Positions 47,091 to 59,436 of a stretch of 64,000 bases of DNA are shown piece after piece. The DNA is from Meandrina meandrites. Its lineage: Eukaryota; Cnidaria; Anthozoa; Scleractinia; Meandrinidae. The stretch lies in NCBI GenBank assembly GCA_963693305.1, contig OY855914.1, positions 9,677,403-9,741,402 of the forward strand. Reading direction: 5' to 3'. Below the pieces are notes generated by a model. The model was given only the letters and a program-made list of their open reading frames with translations, did no database searches and was not told the DNA's origin. Every line of letters begins with the position of its first letter. Position 1 is the stretch's first letter. A program made the position numbers and the translations under genes.

Positions 47091-47381
47091 TTTGACAATT
47101 CTCGGAGGCTAGAATGCAAAATTAAAGGCGTTTTGGAAGACACTTTCCGTTCTGAGACAACAAATACCACAAATCAAATGGACGTGAAGTGAAACGCAAG
47201 CATTCGTCCAGCGGTCTGTACATGAAAATTACCCATAATCCATCCTGGTGGAAACCCATTCAAGGCGCGAAACAGAACAGAAAGCATACCGGGATGGATG
47301 GCGGACGGCAATGGCGGAACATAAATGTTTTCAAGTTTTGTGTTTTGATCGCTTGTGAAAAGGTGGTGAACAAGCTTTTAG
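47091..47381. promoter_or_regulatory. NAA10/SUV39H bidirectional promoter region
   Basis: These 291 bp separate two divergent start codons. Both 5' UTRs and any core promoter must lie here unless upstream exons exist. Two YY1-like ATGGCGG motifs lie at 47298-47304 and 47311-47317. No TATA box is evident. Shared use is inferred from spacing. Confidence 0.6.
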
Positions 47382-50300
47382 ATGGATGACAGCTTTATCG
47401 CATCGCTTTTCCTCTTAAATTCCTCGAGTTCAAGTACAGGTTACTGTTCGGCTTTGGACGAAGTGGAGAGAAGGGATTCAAAGCTACCCGAAGTCATTTG
47501 TATAGAAGATTCACCATTAGCCGTTTCTAGCACTGTCGATGAGCAAACGCCAACAATAACTCCATGTTCCTCTGTCTTTGAAGAAGAAGAAGGAACAGAA
47601 GATACAGCAAGCGTAGAAGAAGTTTTTGTTTCGGCTAATGCTAACTCTCGGCGGCCTTCTGTGGTACATATACAAGATGACGAGGTTTCGACGTCGAATT
47701 CGGTTTCAAGTGAAACTGTATCAAATCGTAATTCAAAGGAAGTTAGTGAAGGGGTAATCACTTGCCAAGAACCAAATGAACAAGAACCCTCTACCACGTC
47801 CAACACAGAAACACGTGTAAGAAATTTCACACTACCTTGTTTGGAGACAGTAAATTCACTCAAGTCTCGCTATGAGTCGAAGTATGAACTGCATTTGAAA
47901 CTCCGTAAGGTTGTTGGCTGTAAGAATAAATCGTATCGCAGAAAGTTGTATAGGTACAAGAAAGATCTGCATCAGCAACTTGACGACTGGGAAGCTTATT
48001 TAAATGAACAGAGTCCTAATGAGGCGTACATTGCTGTGGAGAATGTTGTGGATAATGAAGGCCCTCCAAGGGACTTCACTTATACCACTCATAATATATT
48101 ACACAAAGATATTCCGAGCCATTTGTTTGATGTTGATTATCTTGTTGGGTGCAGTTGTGAGCGGATTTGTACCACAGATACTTGTGACTGCCCACGGAAC
48201 AGCGGAGGGGTGTTTGCATATGACCGAAATGGGAGGGTGCGTGTTAAACCTGGAACACCGATATATGAGTGTAACTCACGTTGCCCTTGTGGTCTATCAT
48301 GTAGGAATCGTGTTTTGCAGCGTGGACGCACTGTCAAGGTAAGTAGGACACAAAAAAATTATTTACCTTTACTGTAAGTATTAAGGTCAGAACGTGACGT
48401 GTATTTTGCTATCAACAGCAAATTGCAAATTTGCCAGGGTGCTGCCATGGTTTTTGTTAACTTCTAGAAGACAGAAAGAAACATGGTAATATTAGAAATG
48501 GGTTATTGACCAATTGCAGGGTCAAGATGACTGGAGATTGGTCAAGATCTTTTCTGTGTATGTTTATGGACTGTAATGCTTTTGAGGTCCCCAGTAACTG
48601 AAAAAAAAACACACCCTGGAGCCAACATCCAGCCACCTTGACTGTCTGAACAAGCCTGGTCAATAAAGGATTGGTTAAACTCATCACTTAGAGGTGAGTT
48701 TTGGGAGGGTGCAGATCAAAGGGGTGGTGATGCCAGGTGAAATAGGAGCCTTGAGCAAGGCATGTAGGTATCCATGGCAACCCTGAGTGTGGCAATCACC
48801 TCCAGGCACCATGACACTGAAAAGATCAGCGGAGATACATGTGCTTTCCAACCCATATACTTACCTAGCCCATCAAGGAGTGAGGGAGATAGGGTTAGGG
48901 AACCTACTGCGCCACACAAGCATGTTTCAAAGCTTGAAACAACTGCACAACCTGACATAGCTGGAATGCCAAACACATAAGCTCCATGATACCGCATATT
49001 TTACTAAACGATACATTGTCACAAGGTTTCTAACTTAGCCTAAATTCATTAAGCGACATTTAAATTTCATAAATACATGTAGGTCCATTTTTCTCATGGG
49101 CACAATGCTTAATCACAAACTGGTAAGACAGCACCATCACTCAGGTAGCAGTCACAGTGAAGGATTTGGTTCATTGCAAAGCTAGCCACAGAATAAGTTT
49201 GTATAAAATTTCAAGGTTGCGGTTGGCTTCTATAAAATAGACAAGAGAGGCTCTGACAGCTCAACAACTCAATAAGCTTCTGGACACGTCAATGAAAAAC
49301 ATCTGGGCTCAGTTGTTGAAAGGATTCCAAGAGTAATGCTATCCACTGGTTAAATCACTATCTAGTGGATAGCGTAACATACTTGGTCAACATTAATTTT
49401 ATCTCCTGGAGAGCCATTAATCTGGTGGACAGTATTATTCGCCCTTCAAACAGCTGGGCCTAGATGATTTAACGAGGCATTTTTCTATGGATCCATCACA
49501 ATGTCTCATTGGCACCTTGCCTTTTAAACTTATCTGAAACATTGTACAACAGGTGTGCTTTGGCAATTGTCATGTGAAACTTGTCACTTTAGGCAAGGAC
49601 AAGACAAAGACTTGCCATTGGTTCAAGCTAATATAAATAGTGCTCAATTACATGTAAAAAGTCAATAAAAAATCATTTAAAAATGGCTCGAGTATTTTTC
49701 TTTATCATTAGAATGCTGTATTTACATAAAGAGTGATCTGGTAAAGCAATTATTGAAAATAAACAGGGCTCGTACAGGTCATGGAAAACCTGGAAAGTCA
49801 TGGAATTTTAGAATTTCATTTTCAAGGCCTGTAAAGTCATGGAATTTAAGTGTGGGTCATGGAAAGTCATGGAAAATGATGTTTTTTAAAAAGTACAAAA
49901 TAAATTAGGTTTTTTTTTCACAAAGAAAATGGTAAAAACGTACCCAAAATGAAAGATGATTTTCAACAAAATGGTCAAATGTAGGTCATGGAAAACTTAG
50001 AGAATTCATGGAAAAGTCATAGAGAGTCATGGAATTTCAAAAGCTCAAAAGAGTACGAACCCTGATAAAGGAGTCAGGGATCCTTGCACTACACCACATA
50101 ACATTAAGTGCACTTATATTTTCTCTATTGCTTGATCACTGGTGGTCTTTCGGCCATCTTTTTGCACTATACACAAGCATGTTTGATGGCCATTACCTTC
50201 CCTTGAAGTAATAAAATGCCCTGGAGTAGTTTCAGGAACTAGTGGTAGCTTCTCAAAAAGCTGTTCTCATTGTGCACTCTCTGTTTTCTCTATCAACTTG

Positions 50301-53300
50301 AGAATCCAGCAATGGGCTGCTTGGCCCTGCTACTAAAACAAAAGTTGACTGAAGTCCTTCCTATCCTATGGACATTTTCTTGAGTAAGTAAAAGAGTGTG
50401 ACATCAAGCAATAAACTGTGGAAAGTGCTTTGGCTATGTTCAGTGTGTTTGGCAAGTGCTGCTGCATGAACGCAGTTGACTGAAGTGATCAGCCCTGGCC
50501 CCCCATGTTGTCGTCGAACAGATCCATGCACCCCCTCCCCCCAATCCTCTTTTGGTGTAAAGAGCTACACTGCCTTCAGCTGAGTACACTAATAAGTTGT
50601 TAAGTAAAGACAATAATCAGTGAAGGAATACAGAGGGACTCCAATTTATTTACAATAAAATAGGAAAAATGAAGGAGAAAAGTAAAAGAGCATTTTAGTC
50701 CGTTGAAGGCCTGACTTCCCCTCCCCAAATACAGTCAACTCTTGCCTTGCGGACACCCCACTATTTCGGACACTCGCCATTATGGACAAAATGCAGATCC
50801 CCGGCTATAGAGGTTTGACTAGGAATGACTCCCGCTATTACGGACTCCTGCTAATACGGACACAAAACGAGGTCCCAAGCACATCCACTATAATGAGAGT
50901 TGAATGTACGATGGAATGAACAAACCACATCTTGGACCATGCTTTTAGACGTCTGGGAATGACCAAAAGCAAACATGCATCAAAACAGAAAAGAATGTTT
51001 TAAACCAAGGATAATTATCGGCTCTGGCTGATAACAATTGCCTAGACCTTAATTAAGACATGTTTTTACTTTGTGTATAAGGTGCCGCTTACCACATCTG
51101 AACTTGACATTGCTCTTGGAAATCATGCATTGTTCGCGCAAACTACCATTCACTAATCTGCTAGCAGATGAGTGAATAATCTGTAGGTTGTGCTGATTCC
51201 CAGAATAGACTGTAGGCTCTTAGCCAATGAGAAAACAGATAGAGACTACAATGTATAATACATAAAATAATGGATGCGGAAAAGGACTTGGTGGTGACTG
51301 ACGTTTCAACAAGTTGAGTTGAAGTCATCTTCAGAGTTTTTCCTTCGTGAAGGAAATTGGCTTGTGGGAAATCTTTAAGTGCATTGTTTACAGCAACTTT
51401 GAACTCTGCATCACTGAATTGCACCAAAAGACCTTTTTTTCCTGTCACATTGCATTTCTGATCAACATCAAGAATTATGGAGTGTTGATAATAATTGTCA
51501 AGATTGACCAATCAGAGGGCATAGTTGAATCTGACATACCAGAATGAGCTTTCTAATTAGATGACAGACATTCTTTTGTCCTCACTCCCTTAATCCTCTG
51601 CCTTTTTTCATTTTCCATTCTCTGTGCTGCCTTCCAACTAACCAATTGCTGGAACAGGTCAATTATATTGTATACTTCAAATGGCTCTGGGTGGAGACAA
51701 ACAATGGCTTTGATTGAAGATGCTTCCTTTATACAAAATGGTTAAACCTATCAATATCATGACCAAGGTAAAGGTAAAGTCTGCATACGAGCCAAGTGGC
51801 CCATCAGGCTGGAGCTTATCCCGGTTTCTGCAGCATGAAGCGACTTGGAGTATTTCTACTCCCCCCTGGATGGGATGTTAGCTCATCACAGGGCTAGCAG
51901 CAAATTTGCTGGTACCCAATTATAGATCTGGGTGGAGAGAGCCCACTATGAGAGTAAAGTGTCTTGCCCAAGAACACAATGCAGTGCCCCAGCCAGGGCT
52001 CGAACCTGGACCGTTTGATCCGGAGTCCAGGACACTTACCATTAGGCCACCACACCTGACCAAGGGTGAATTATTTTGTACTCCAGTGGCTGATGGTAAG
52101 GGTTAACAATAGGTTTGACAGTACAGTGTAGCTGTCTTTGAGCATTGACAACTTCATTGCAAAGTGGATATTGGCACCTGTGATATCCAGTAGCTTTCAA
52201 TATTGGCAACCAGCTCCTTGGTGGAGACTGCTTTCATGGCTGGCAAATTCTGGTGACCCATGAGCCTCTTTGCAATAAGGAAAAATGAAGAACCCGTCAA
52301 ACTGATGAGACAGTGGAAAGGGGGAAGAGGAAAAAGCAAAGGGTTACAAATGCGACGAAACCCAGTTGATTCTGAAAGCACACAGAATCCTTTGACATGT
52401 GGAGATATTGATACTGCTGTTTGCAGGGTGGCACTGGCACTGTTGTTAACTAGAAAGCCTGCAAACAGGCTCCCCCAGTTGGGCATGAAATCGTGGGCAA
52501 AGCTGAGAATGGCAATCAAAGCAAACCATGCATGGCCTGTGGGGAAAAGAACAGCGAGGGATCCAGTGAATGCATGCTGTTGATCCATGTCACAAAATTT
52601 TGTTGTCATGTTCTGATTGGTCACATCACTGACTGTTGACTGCAGCTTTGACTTGCTACGTTCGCCAATTCCTTTTCATCCAATGACCCACTGGGGAGCC
52701 TGTTTGCATGCTATTAACAATGGTAATAGGACTAAGTGGTGTCCAATTTGGTCTGAAATCATATGAGTGATTAACAAAATTGGACAACTGTGCAGTGCGA
52801 ATTTGATTTGTTTAATGACACATGATTACAGACAGAATTGGACAACACAAAGTACTATATATATTACCGGTATCACTTAACAAAATTTGAGGAAAAATTA
52901 AGACAAAGCGAAGCCTGTTGAGGATTTATCATCACTATGACAAAAAAGCCTTTTTTGAAACTGAAGGTTTTAGGAATATCAAGGAGTATTTAGTCACAAT
53001 ATGGAAGCAAATAAAGAGCGCACGCATGCGCAGTGCTCAAACTTTGTTATTGGACACTTTGCTATTGGACACTTTAGCTGCACACCCTCCAATTTGGTAA
53101 AAAAAAAAAATGGGGCATGCTAAGAACCAATCAGATTTGAGAATTTTGTCATAGTTATGATTAATTATGTTTAATTGCATTTTGTATCATTATGTTGCTA
53201 TAATTATGTTGTCTACAAATGGCTGCAGTTGAGAGTTTAGCAAGAGCACTTACCAGTGACTTCCTTAGTTAATACAACTGATATAGAGTGTTCATGCCCT

Positions 53301-55270
53301 TTACAGGTGGCAATATTTCGTACTCCAAATGGTTGTGGGTGGGGCGTCAAGACAATGGAGCCTATAGAAAAGAACCAGTTAGTGACTGAATATGTTGGTG
53401 AGGCTATTACTCAGGAGGAGGCTGAAGATAGAGGGAGAGTTTACGACAGTTGTGGACAGACATACTTGTTTGATTTGGATTTCAATGAAGGCGAATGTTT
53501 ATACACTCTAGATGCAAAAAAGTATGGCAATATATCTCACTTTATCAACCACTCGGTAAGGGGCTTATCTGAAATATATTTCTTAAAGTTTTATTTTATT
53601 AAATTATCATTGTGAGCCTCGCAAGCTTTCATTACCCACCTCTTTAATTTTGTATCTGACCCCATCTGATGATCACTCAAGTTTAACCAATAGGCCCTGT
53701 TTAGAAAATGGTCACATTATCCTATCAATCAAAAAATAGGTGGTCATACAAAATAGTTGACAAAAATGGAAAGAGTGTGATGAAATATCCAGGAATCTCA
53801 TGAAATGAGGATTTGGCCACAGGGCTTCCCCCAATCTCGTCCCCAGAGCTTGCTTATCATTTGGTCAGCACCGAGAACATGAACTTTGGCCAGATCCGAT
53901 TACAGAAGTCTGGGATTCAAGGACTTTTTGATTGTTCTGTAAAGACTCAGAGTTGTTTGCTCAATCCTGATTGGCTGAGAATCACACAAATGGGCTATGT
54001 GCATGCTCCAAAAATTGCGTGTTTTTTCGCTGACTGAAAGAAAAGCAGGCTCTGGGAGGAAGACTGGGCCTCCCAATGTATCAATCGATTGATTGACGAA
54101 TGGATCAATTCATTGGAAAATATGGTTGGAGGCCCATTGGCCTAATCATTAGTATAACAGTTACATGTCAGGGGCATAGCCAGGATTTTCCAAAGGTGGG
54201 GCCACACTATGTCACACCCAGGGTACTTTACATAGTCCACTGCAGATGTTCGGTCCTGAAAATGGAGTATGTAACTGCCTAGCACTAGGAACATTTTATG
54301 GCATCTTGGATTGTAAGGTTTGTATGTTGTTTATTTAAAAAATTATCTCACAAGGGGGGGGGGGGGGGGGGTCCACAGGCACCCTAGGACCCCCCCCCCC
54401 CACCCCAAGTACCATATTTAGAAACATGCAACAACATTTTCAGTTTTGTGGTAAGTTACTTGAATCCTGACCTAAACGCTGTAAATTAATTACAGAAACT
54501 AAAGAAATTCATTAAGCATATCAAGGTGAAGTTCTCCAGAGTACTGAATGACGATTAACAGAAGAGTTGAACCAAATTTAACTTCTTCAAACAAGATCAT
54601 GCTCTCTAGCTCGCACTGTGAATTTAATCTAAATATTGCGATTTTGATTGGTTAATTTTTCGTGATTTTCCAAATATGGTACTTAATGGGAACAAATGTA
54701 CAAATGCTTTGTGCAATGTGCAGTTCCAGAAAATATCCATACCCACCCCAAGGATGGTCATTGGAAATTCCGAAGGGGAGGGAGGTCTCAATAGCTCAAA
54801 TTTTTAAAAGAAAGTGTGAAGCTAAACTGGAAATTCCAAGGGGGTGGGAGGGTCCAAACCAAAGAACCACCCTTGGGGGAGGTATGGATATTTTTTGGAA
54901 CCAGACAATATGGATTATAATGAGTTGCATGTTTCAAGCCTTATGAGTTTCTGTAGCAAGCGAATACATGTCCAGGTCTTACTACTACATGTACATCATT
55001 GCCGTTTAAGTCATTCTTGAGACTAAGTAGGTTTTGTTTTGTCCTCAGTGCGATCCAAACCTGGATGTTTTTGCAGTATGGGTAGACACACTTGACCCCA
55101 ACCTTCCTCGAATAGCATTCTTCGCAAACCGTTATATCAAAGAAGGGGAAGAGTTGACATTTGACTACCAGATGACATCAGACGTAGGCAGCAATTCTCC
55201 ATCACCAAGGAAACGAGAACACATAAAATGTCATTGTGGTGCTGCCAACTGCAGAACATATTTGTTTTGA
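47382..55270 (+). CDS. SUV39H: SUV39H-type histone H3 lysine-9 methyltransferase
   Basis: Methylates histone H3 Lys9 to build HP1-binding heterochromatin. Three exons: 47382-48338 (319 codons), 53307-53555 (83) and 55049-55270 (73 plus TGA), all phase 0 and GT-AG; 475 aa. Residues 1-140 are acidic and Ser/Thr-rich. Residues 150-240 contain a basic helical stretch and the family motif [18 protein letters not shown]. The pre-SET nine-cysteine zinc cluster is C257, C259, C263, C268, C270, C297, C301, C303 and C307. The SET domain has G330-W-G, EYVGE (347-351), YLFDLD, N400-H-S-C-D-P-N406 split across exons 2/3, and GEELTFDY (435-442). Post-SET is C463-x-C465-x4-C470. All catalytic elements are present. 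The N-terminal chromodomain of vertebrate SUV39H1/2 is absent from the exon I can see. The ATG directly follows AG in GCTTTTAG, so an upstream coding exon cannot be excluded. Confidence 0.94.
48339..49763. other. SUV39H intron 1, 5' part: nothing distinct
   Basis: Short frames on both strands show no domain or splice support. Confidence 0.5.
49764..50064. mobile_element. 301-bp MITE with CAGGGYTCGTAC ends
   Basis: CAGGGCTCGTACAGG at the left is inverted as AGAGTACGAACCCTG at the right. The interior repeats GTCATGGAAA about ten times in variants. It lies in SUV39H intron 1. Confidence 0.8.
50732..50906. mobile_element. pogo-like MITE
   Basis: TA-CAGTCAACTCTTGCCTT at the left, GGACACC repeats inside, and TAATGAGAGTTGAATG-TA at the right. 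The TA flanks and CAGTCAACTC end match the ends near 13193-14643. Confidence 0.75.
51777..52062 (-). repeat. tRNA-derived SINE
   Basis: On the minus strand the head reads GTGGTGGCCTAATGGTAAG, then GGACTCCGGATC and GGTTCGAGCCCTGG, i.e. A- and B-box-like. The body has TGGGCAAGACACTTTACTC and GGGAGTAGAAATACTCC. It is the same family as 62513-62765. It lies in SUV39H intron 1. Confidence 0.85.
52442..52721. mobile_element. 280-bp MITE with CCTGCAAACAGGCTCCCC ends
   Basis: TTGTTAACTAGAAAGCCTGC and its right-end counterpart GCATGCTATTAACAA are inverted, with CAAACAGGCTCCC(C)CAGT shared. It lies in SUV39H intron 1. Confidence 0.75.
52722..53306. other. SUV39H intron 1, 3' end
   Basis: The repeated phrase ATTGGACACTTT occurs at 53050 and 53067. 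A ten-A run is at 53099-53110. No exon is seen before the acceptor TTTACAG at 53306. Confidence 0.5.
54350..54415. repeat. G-run / C-run inverted homopolymers
   Basis: A run of about 17 G followed by GTCCACAGGCACCCTAGGAC and a run of about 13 C. It can form a hairpin or G-quadruplex-like structure. It is prone to sequencing error. It lies in SUV39H intron 2. Confidence 0.9.
54723..54902. repeat. Inverted-end element in SUV39H intron 2
   Basis: GTTCCAGAAAATATCCATAC at the left is mirrored by GTATGGATATTTTTTGGAAC at the right. CCACCCCAAGG pairs with CCTTGGGGGAGG. Confidence 0.75.
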
Positions 55271-55364
55271 TGATGTTTTGTTCATGCTTAAATTGATTTA
55301 CCTCATCCTTCCAAGAATGTCCATTCTTTCAATATAACATGGAATAGTATCACAGTACAGTTAG

Positions 55365-55590
55365 CTGAATGGTCACAAACATGGTAAACAGCACCACATG
55401 AAACTACTGCTTGATAAGTGTTGCTTGAATGGTTACAAAATAGGGCGTGGAATACATCAACGTAAAAGTTAGAACCACCTTGACCAACACAGTACCACAT
55501 GGAAATACCAGTTCATGATCACATGCTGGGGTTTCATACACAGATTTTAAAGTTAGAACCACTTTGTACAGCATAATATAAAGTATCGCA
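55365..55590. repeat. 106-bp repeat family, inverted copies 3' of SUV39H
   Basis: The inverse of this stretch reads GCTGTACAAAGTGGTTCTAA, GTATGAAACCCCAGCATGTG and CATGTGGTACTG, matching the array at 37320-37920. About two diverged units. It begins about 95 bp after the SUV39H stop, so it is likely part of its 3' UTR. Confidence 0.75.
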
Positions 55591-55597
55591 GGAAAGT

Positions 55598-55763
55598 CAG
55601 GGTTTTCAAAACATGCCGTCGACTGTCAAGAATTCTGTCGGCTACTTGATGTCGCCGGTTACTCTGGTCATAAGAATCAGCTCATGACAAAAGAAAGTAA
55701 CTTGTCACAGTTGCCTACTCTTCCAGTTGCTGACGCCTAGGTCAAAACATTTTGAAACCCCTG
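55598..55763. mobile_element. 166-bp MITE with CAGGGTTTTCAAAA ends
   Basis: The left end CAGGGTTTTCAAAACAT is inverted at the right as CATTTTGAAACCCCTG. The interior holds GTCGACTGTCAAG and GTCGGC words. It is non-coding. Confidence 0.75.
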
Positions 55764-56166
55764 AAAATACTGCTCAATAGCTAGTTAGGGAATGTTAGAG
55801 CTTCAACCCTGGGAGGTGACCTGTTAAGTATGTTTATCCGGCATTTCGGGTAGAAATTCATTTTCCTATTATTATAACATGACTAGCTTCCTATCTGTTT
55901 AGTCTGTGTACCAGGGCAAAATTGTCTTGATACTTTATCAAATCAAGTTTAAAAATCCCTTTAGTCCTTTTCCTAATATGTGTGCTGTTCTGGCTAAAAA
56001 AGACAAGATGAATTGGCAGGAGGGCTAAAAATGTTTGCCTCCTGTTATGAGCTAAGTAAATTTTACAAAACATGATGCATGCATGAAATACTTACTTGCC
56101 TCAATTAGTCTCGGCCAATATTGTAGCACAAAAAATACATACATTCACTAATGAGCAGTATTTGTT

Positions 56167-56344
56167 ATAGCCTGCAAGCAGGCTCTCTTTGGGGGCAAGG
56201 CACGAGTGGCGAAGCCGCGAGTTACGGCAAGCAGGCTCTCTTTGGGGGCAAAGTGCGAACCCACTCAGCGGCTCGCTTCTCGCAGCCCTCGCACGCTGCT
56301 ATCAAACTCGCGGCCTCCAAAGAGAGCCTGCTAGCAGGCTATAT
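56167..56344. repeat. Hairpin element with AGCCTGCAAGCAGGCT ends
   Basis: TAGCCTGCAAGCAGGCTCTC at the left is mirrored by GAGAGCCTGCTAGCAGGCTA at the right. An internal copy of GCAAGCAGGCTCTCTTTGGG lies at about 56229. Confidence 0.85.
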
Positions 56345-57806
56345 TTGGTAGGAACAGTGAGTTAAAAGTGTTGGCTGAAGTTACAGCCTCTTATGTTTCC
56401 AATGTCTTTTCAACAAGATTATCCAGTTTCCAGACATGTGCATATAGTAAAATCAGTTCCAATATTACCATTTTTAAAACTTCTTTAGAAACTACCAGAG
56501 AAAAATTGTTACAAAATGACAGAACGTATATCCTGTAGTATTAAAAGGTGTCAAGAACTAATAAAACCTTCACACTGATGTTGATTGATTGATTATTTAT
56601 TAATTAGTAATTCATTAATGATTAAACATGAATTTATAATTGATATAGAAATTTCTTAAGAGACATTCATTTATAATTAGCTAATAACTATTTATAATAA
56701 ACTATGCAAAAATAATTTCAGAACAGAATATTAAGGCAATGCAAGGCATATGTTAGGAAACCGTACACCAAATAGAATTAGGCCGTTAATTTATCTATTA
56801 AAAGAAGTTCCTGAACAACTTGCTCTCCCTTTCAGCAATATTTGCAGTATAATATACGTCAAAATTTGTAAGTTATTCCCTTCACTTGCAACATGAAAAT
56901 AAACATTTTAAAACACTGTTGATATACTAGCAGAACTACAAGTACGCTCGCATTGCATGCCTACATGTATGTAAGTTAACCATGATACTTTGTGGTCGTA
57001 GATATACCATGTGCTCGGTGTAATTAAGATGGCGACTGTTGTTTATTTTAAAAACGGTTTGTTTGAGTTCATTCCTTGCCTCCTAACTATCCATTTTCGA
57101 AGTAATCAACAAACACTAACATCCCCGACGCAAGCAGCACTATGTATAACTCGCTAGTTTCTATTTGACCTTTGGGTTTCCTCCTCACACACTTGGGTTT
57201 CCTCACACACTTGGGTTTCGTCCACATTTGTCAAAGAAAGGACCACATTGACTTTGAAAAAACGGTTGAGTACGCTGTTATTAAAGTTTAGAAACAACGA
57301 GCAATCAACTACGTGACGTTAAACGAGTGATAGATTATTAGACGGTGTGCATATGTAACAAAGAACGCTTTCACGAATATTTTTGCTTCACAGTACTTAT
57401 AAAATAAACAGATCCACTTGTTACACGAAAAACTGAATTATTTACTTACCTTCCACTGGGAAAACCCGTACCATATCTTATTTAATCATGATAGCTGAGG
57501 GTAATTGTAAACAATTATTGGATTACATATGTGTGTAATCTTCGATAATCAAATTTGTTATTAGCCAAAGCCGAATTTTGGGTACACTTTTAATACCCCG
57601 ACCTGGTGATTATTCAGGATATCACATAAACCTCATTCAGCAATTGTATTTAAATAAAATCAACAGAATTACTGAATTCTGATTGGATAAGAGCAATACA
57701 ATAAATCTTAAATTGTTGAGACGATGTCAGACTATCTAAAAGTCGTTCGCTTCTCGTTTCCGGTTAGGCAGTAGACCCCGGCGCGACCAATCGTAAAGTA
57801 AATACA
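56345..57806. other. No gene recognised
   Basis: An AT-rich stretch with TAATTAG-type words near 56590-56700. The phrase CACACTTGGGTTTC is repeated near 57187 and 57205, with a partial copy before. A short frame beginning ATGGCGACTGTTG (about 57031) ends after 41 codons; it is not supported. Confidence 0.4.
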
Positions 57807-58042
57807 CATATACTAGGTAAAAGTTTTTATTCACCAAGTTTGAAGGATGTAGCTGGGCTAGAAAGCATTCAGTTACGTTTTAAATTTTCCATACTCTGTG
57901 ATTTGCCTACAACGTTTTCCCCGCGAACCGCATCAATTTGCCGAAAAAATATAGACAAATGTATGCAAAAATTTAAATCGTAACTGAACGCTTTCTAGCC
58001 CAAACTTCAAACTTGGTGAATTAAAACTTTTGCCTAGTATGT
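57807..58042. repeat. Inverted-repeat element, arms about 80 bp
   Basis: ACTAGGTAAAAGTTTTTATT, CACCAAGTTTGAAG and GGGCTAGAAAGC at the left are mirrored at the right (GCTTTCTAGCCC, CTTCAAACTTGGTG, AAAACTTTTGCCTAGT). Confidence 0.8.
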
Positions 58043-59436
58043 TAACTTTACAATTCATAAGTTGTCCAGAATTCAATTTTTGAAAAACATTTTTGCCATC
58101 GGATTCCTACACAAACACAATGGAATTTCTAACTGCGTTGCCTTCACCGTTGGCCAACCCGTCAAGATGGCGTCGAAAACCGTGATAATGCCTATATTAT
58201 TTTCCGTGCCACGAATTATGACCGTTCGCTTTACAACTCCTCGGTTCCTGAAATCGATTTGCGTCGGTTTAACTTCGGAAGGCTTTGAACCAACATAATC
58301 TTCGGAAAATGGCGCGTCAACTTCGGAAGTATCCAGATTAACTTCGAAAGATATTGGAAAGCCAACTTTGGGAGTCGTAGGTAGCCTTTTTGTCAACTTT
58401 GGAAAGAAGAGTAATAGGTACTCTTACTGAGTGCACTTTAATTGCACTGCTCATGTCCAATCAGAATCCAATTAAATCTGTTTTTCATATTGCCTTGGGA
58501 ACACATTTTGACGTCATTTGATTGAACTTTGTTTACTGATAAAAGCTTTTCTGGTTGACAGTAAACGCTTCATTTATCCGCCCTATTGGGCTAGTTGTAA
58601 TATAATCAAATGCCAAAGACGGAAAGGTCCAAACCAGTGCGAGCCACCTTAAAGCCTCTGTAAGTATTTGTTCAAGACGTTTCTTGAACATAATTTATAT
58701 TCGGCAGAAAGCATTTGAAAACGAGGTTTGCAATTTTTTTTATTTCCTGTTGAATTCGTCGTTCTAATGTTATGTTTTCAAGATTTTTTTGAACAGCTTT
58801 CATTAACTGGGCTTGCGGCGAGCCCAGTTTGGATATCGCTTTTGGTTGTCGAGGACTTGTTCCGTACCTCGCGCAGTCAAACACAGATATTTTTTTAGAT
58901 GTTTTCACGACATCCGTCAGTTTCAAGAAAATTATCAGCCTAAAACTCAAAGATTTCGGTGTTGAGTTTCTCTGGTTGTAATTTTCCAAAAATTTAGCGA
59001 GTTAAGGGTGAAATACACTTAACTGAAATCAGTCAGAGTGGAATATTCTGACAAAGACGAATTCGTTGTGATTTCCATTTAGGAGAGAATCTGTCTTGGA
59101 CGCGGCGTGTAGACTGATGGCATTGGGGCAATTCTGGCGCACTTTGCTCACGCAATCTTGGAATGTTTTTGTGACTGGCGTGACTCACAGTCTTTCCAAA
59201 GGTTTCACTGTGCTGCACCGAACCTTTCATGCAAAATGCCAGTTTTTCTCTCGTTAACATATCAGTTTATAGTTTAACAATAGATTTATTCGTTTTTCAA
59301 GCGTTTCACGGAAACCAACATTAAATATTTACAAAAAGCAATACGCTGAAACATGCAAGTCCAGTGATTACGTCAGCCACTCAGTGTTCTGCATGTAATG
59401 GGGTTACATAGTATGCGTCTTTCTTGTTCCAAAGCC
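58043..59436. other. No gene recognised
   Basis: Minus-strand frames at 58073-58396 (107 codons) and 58672-58989 (105 codons) have no domain that I recognise and no clear splice context. The words AACTTCGGAA / AACTTCGAAA recur four times near 58270-58350. Confidence 0.35.
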
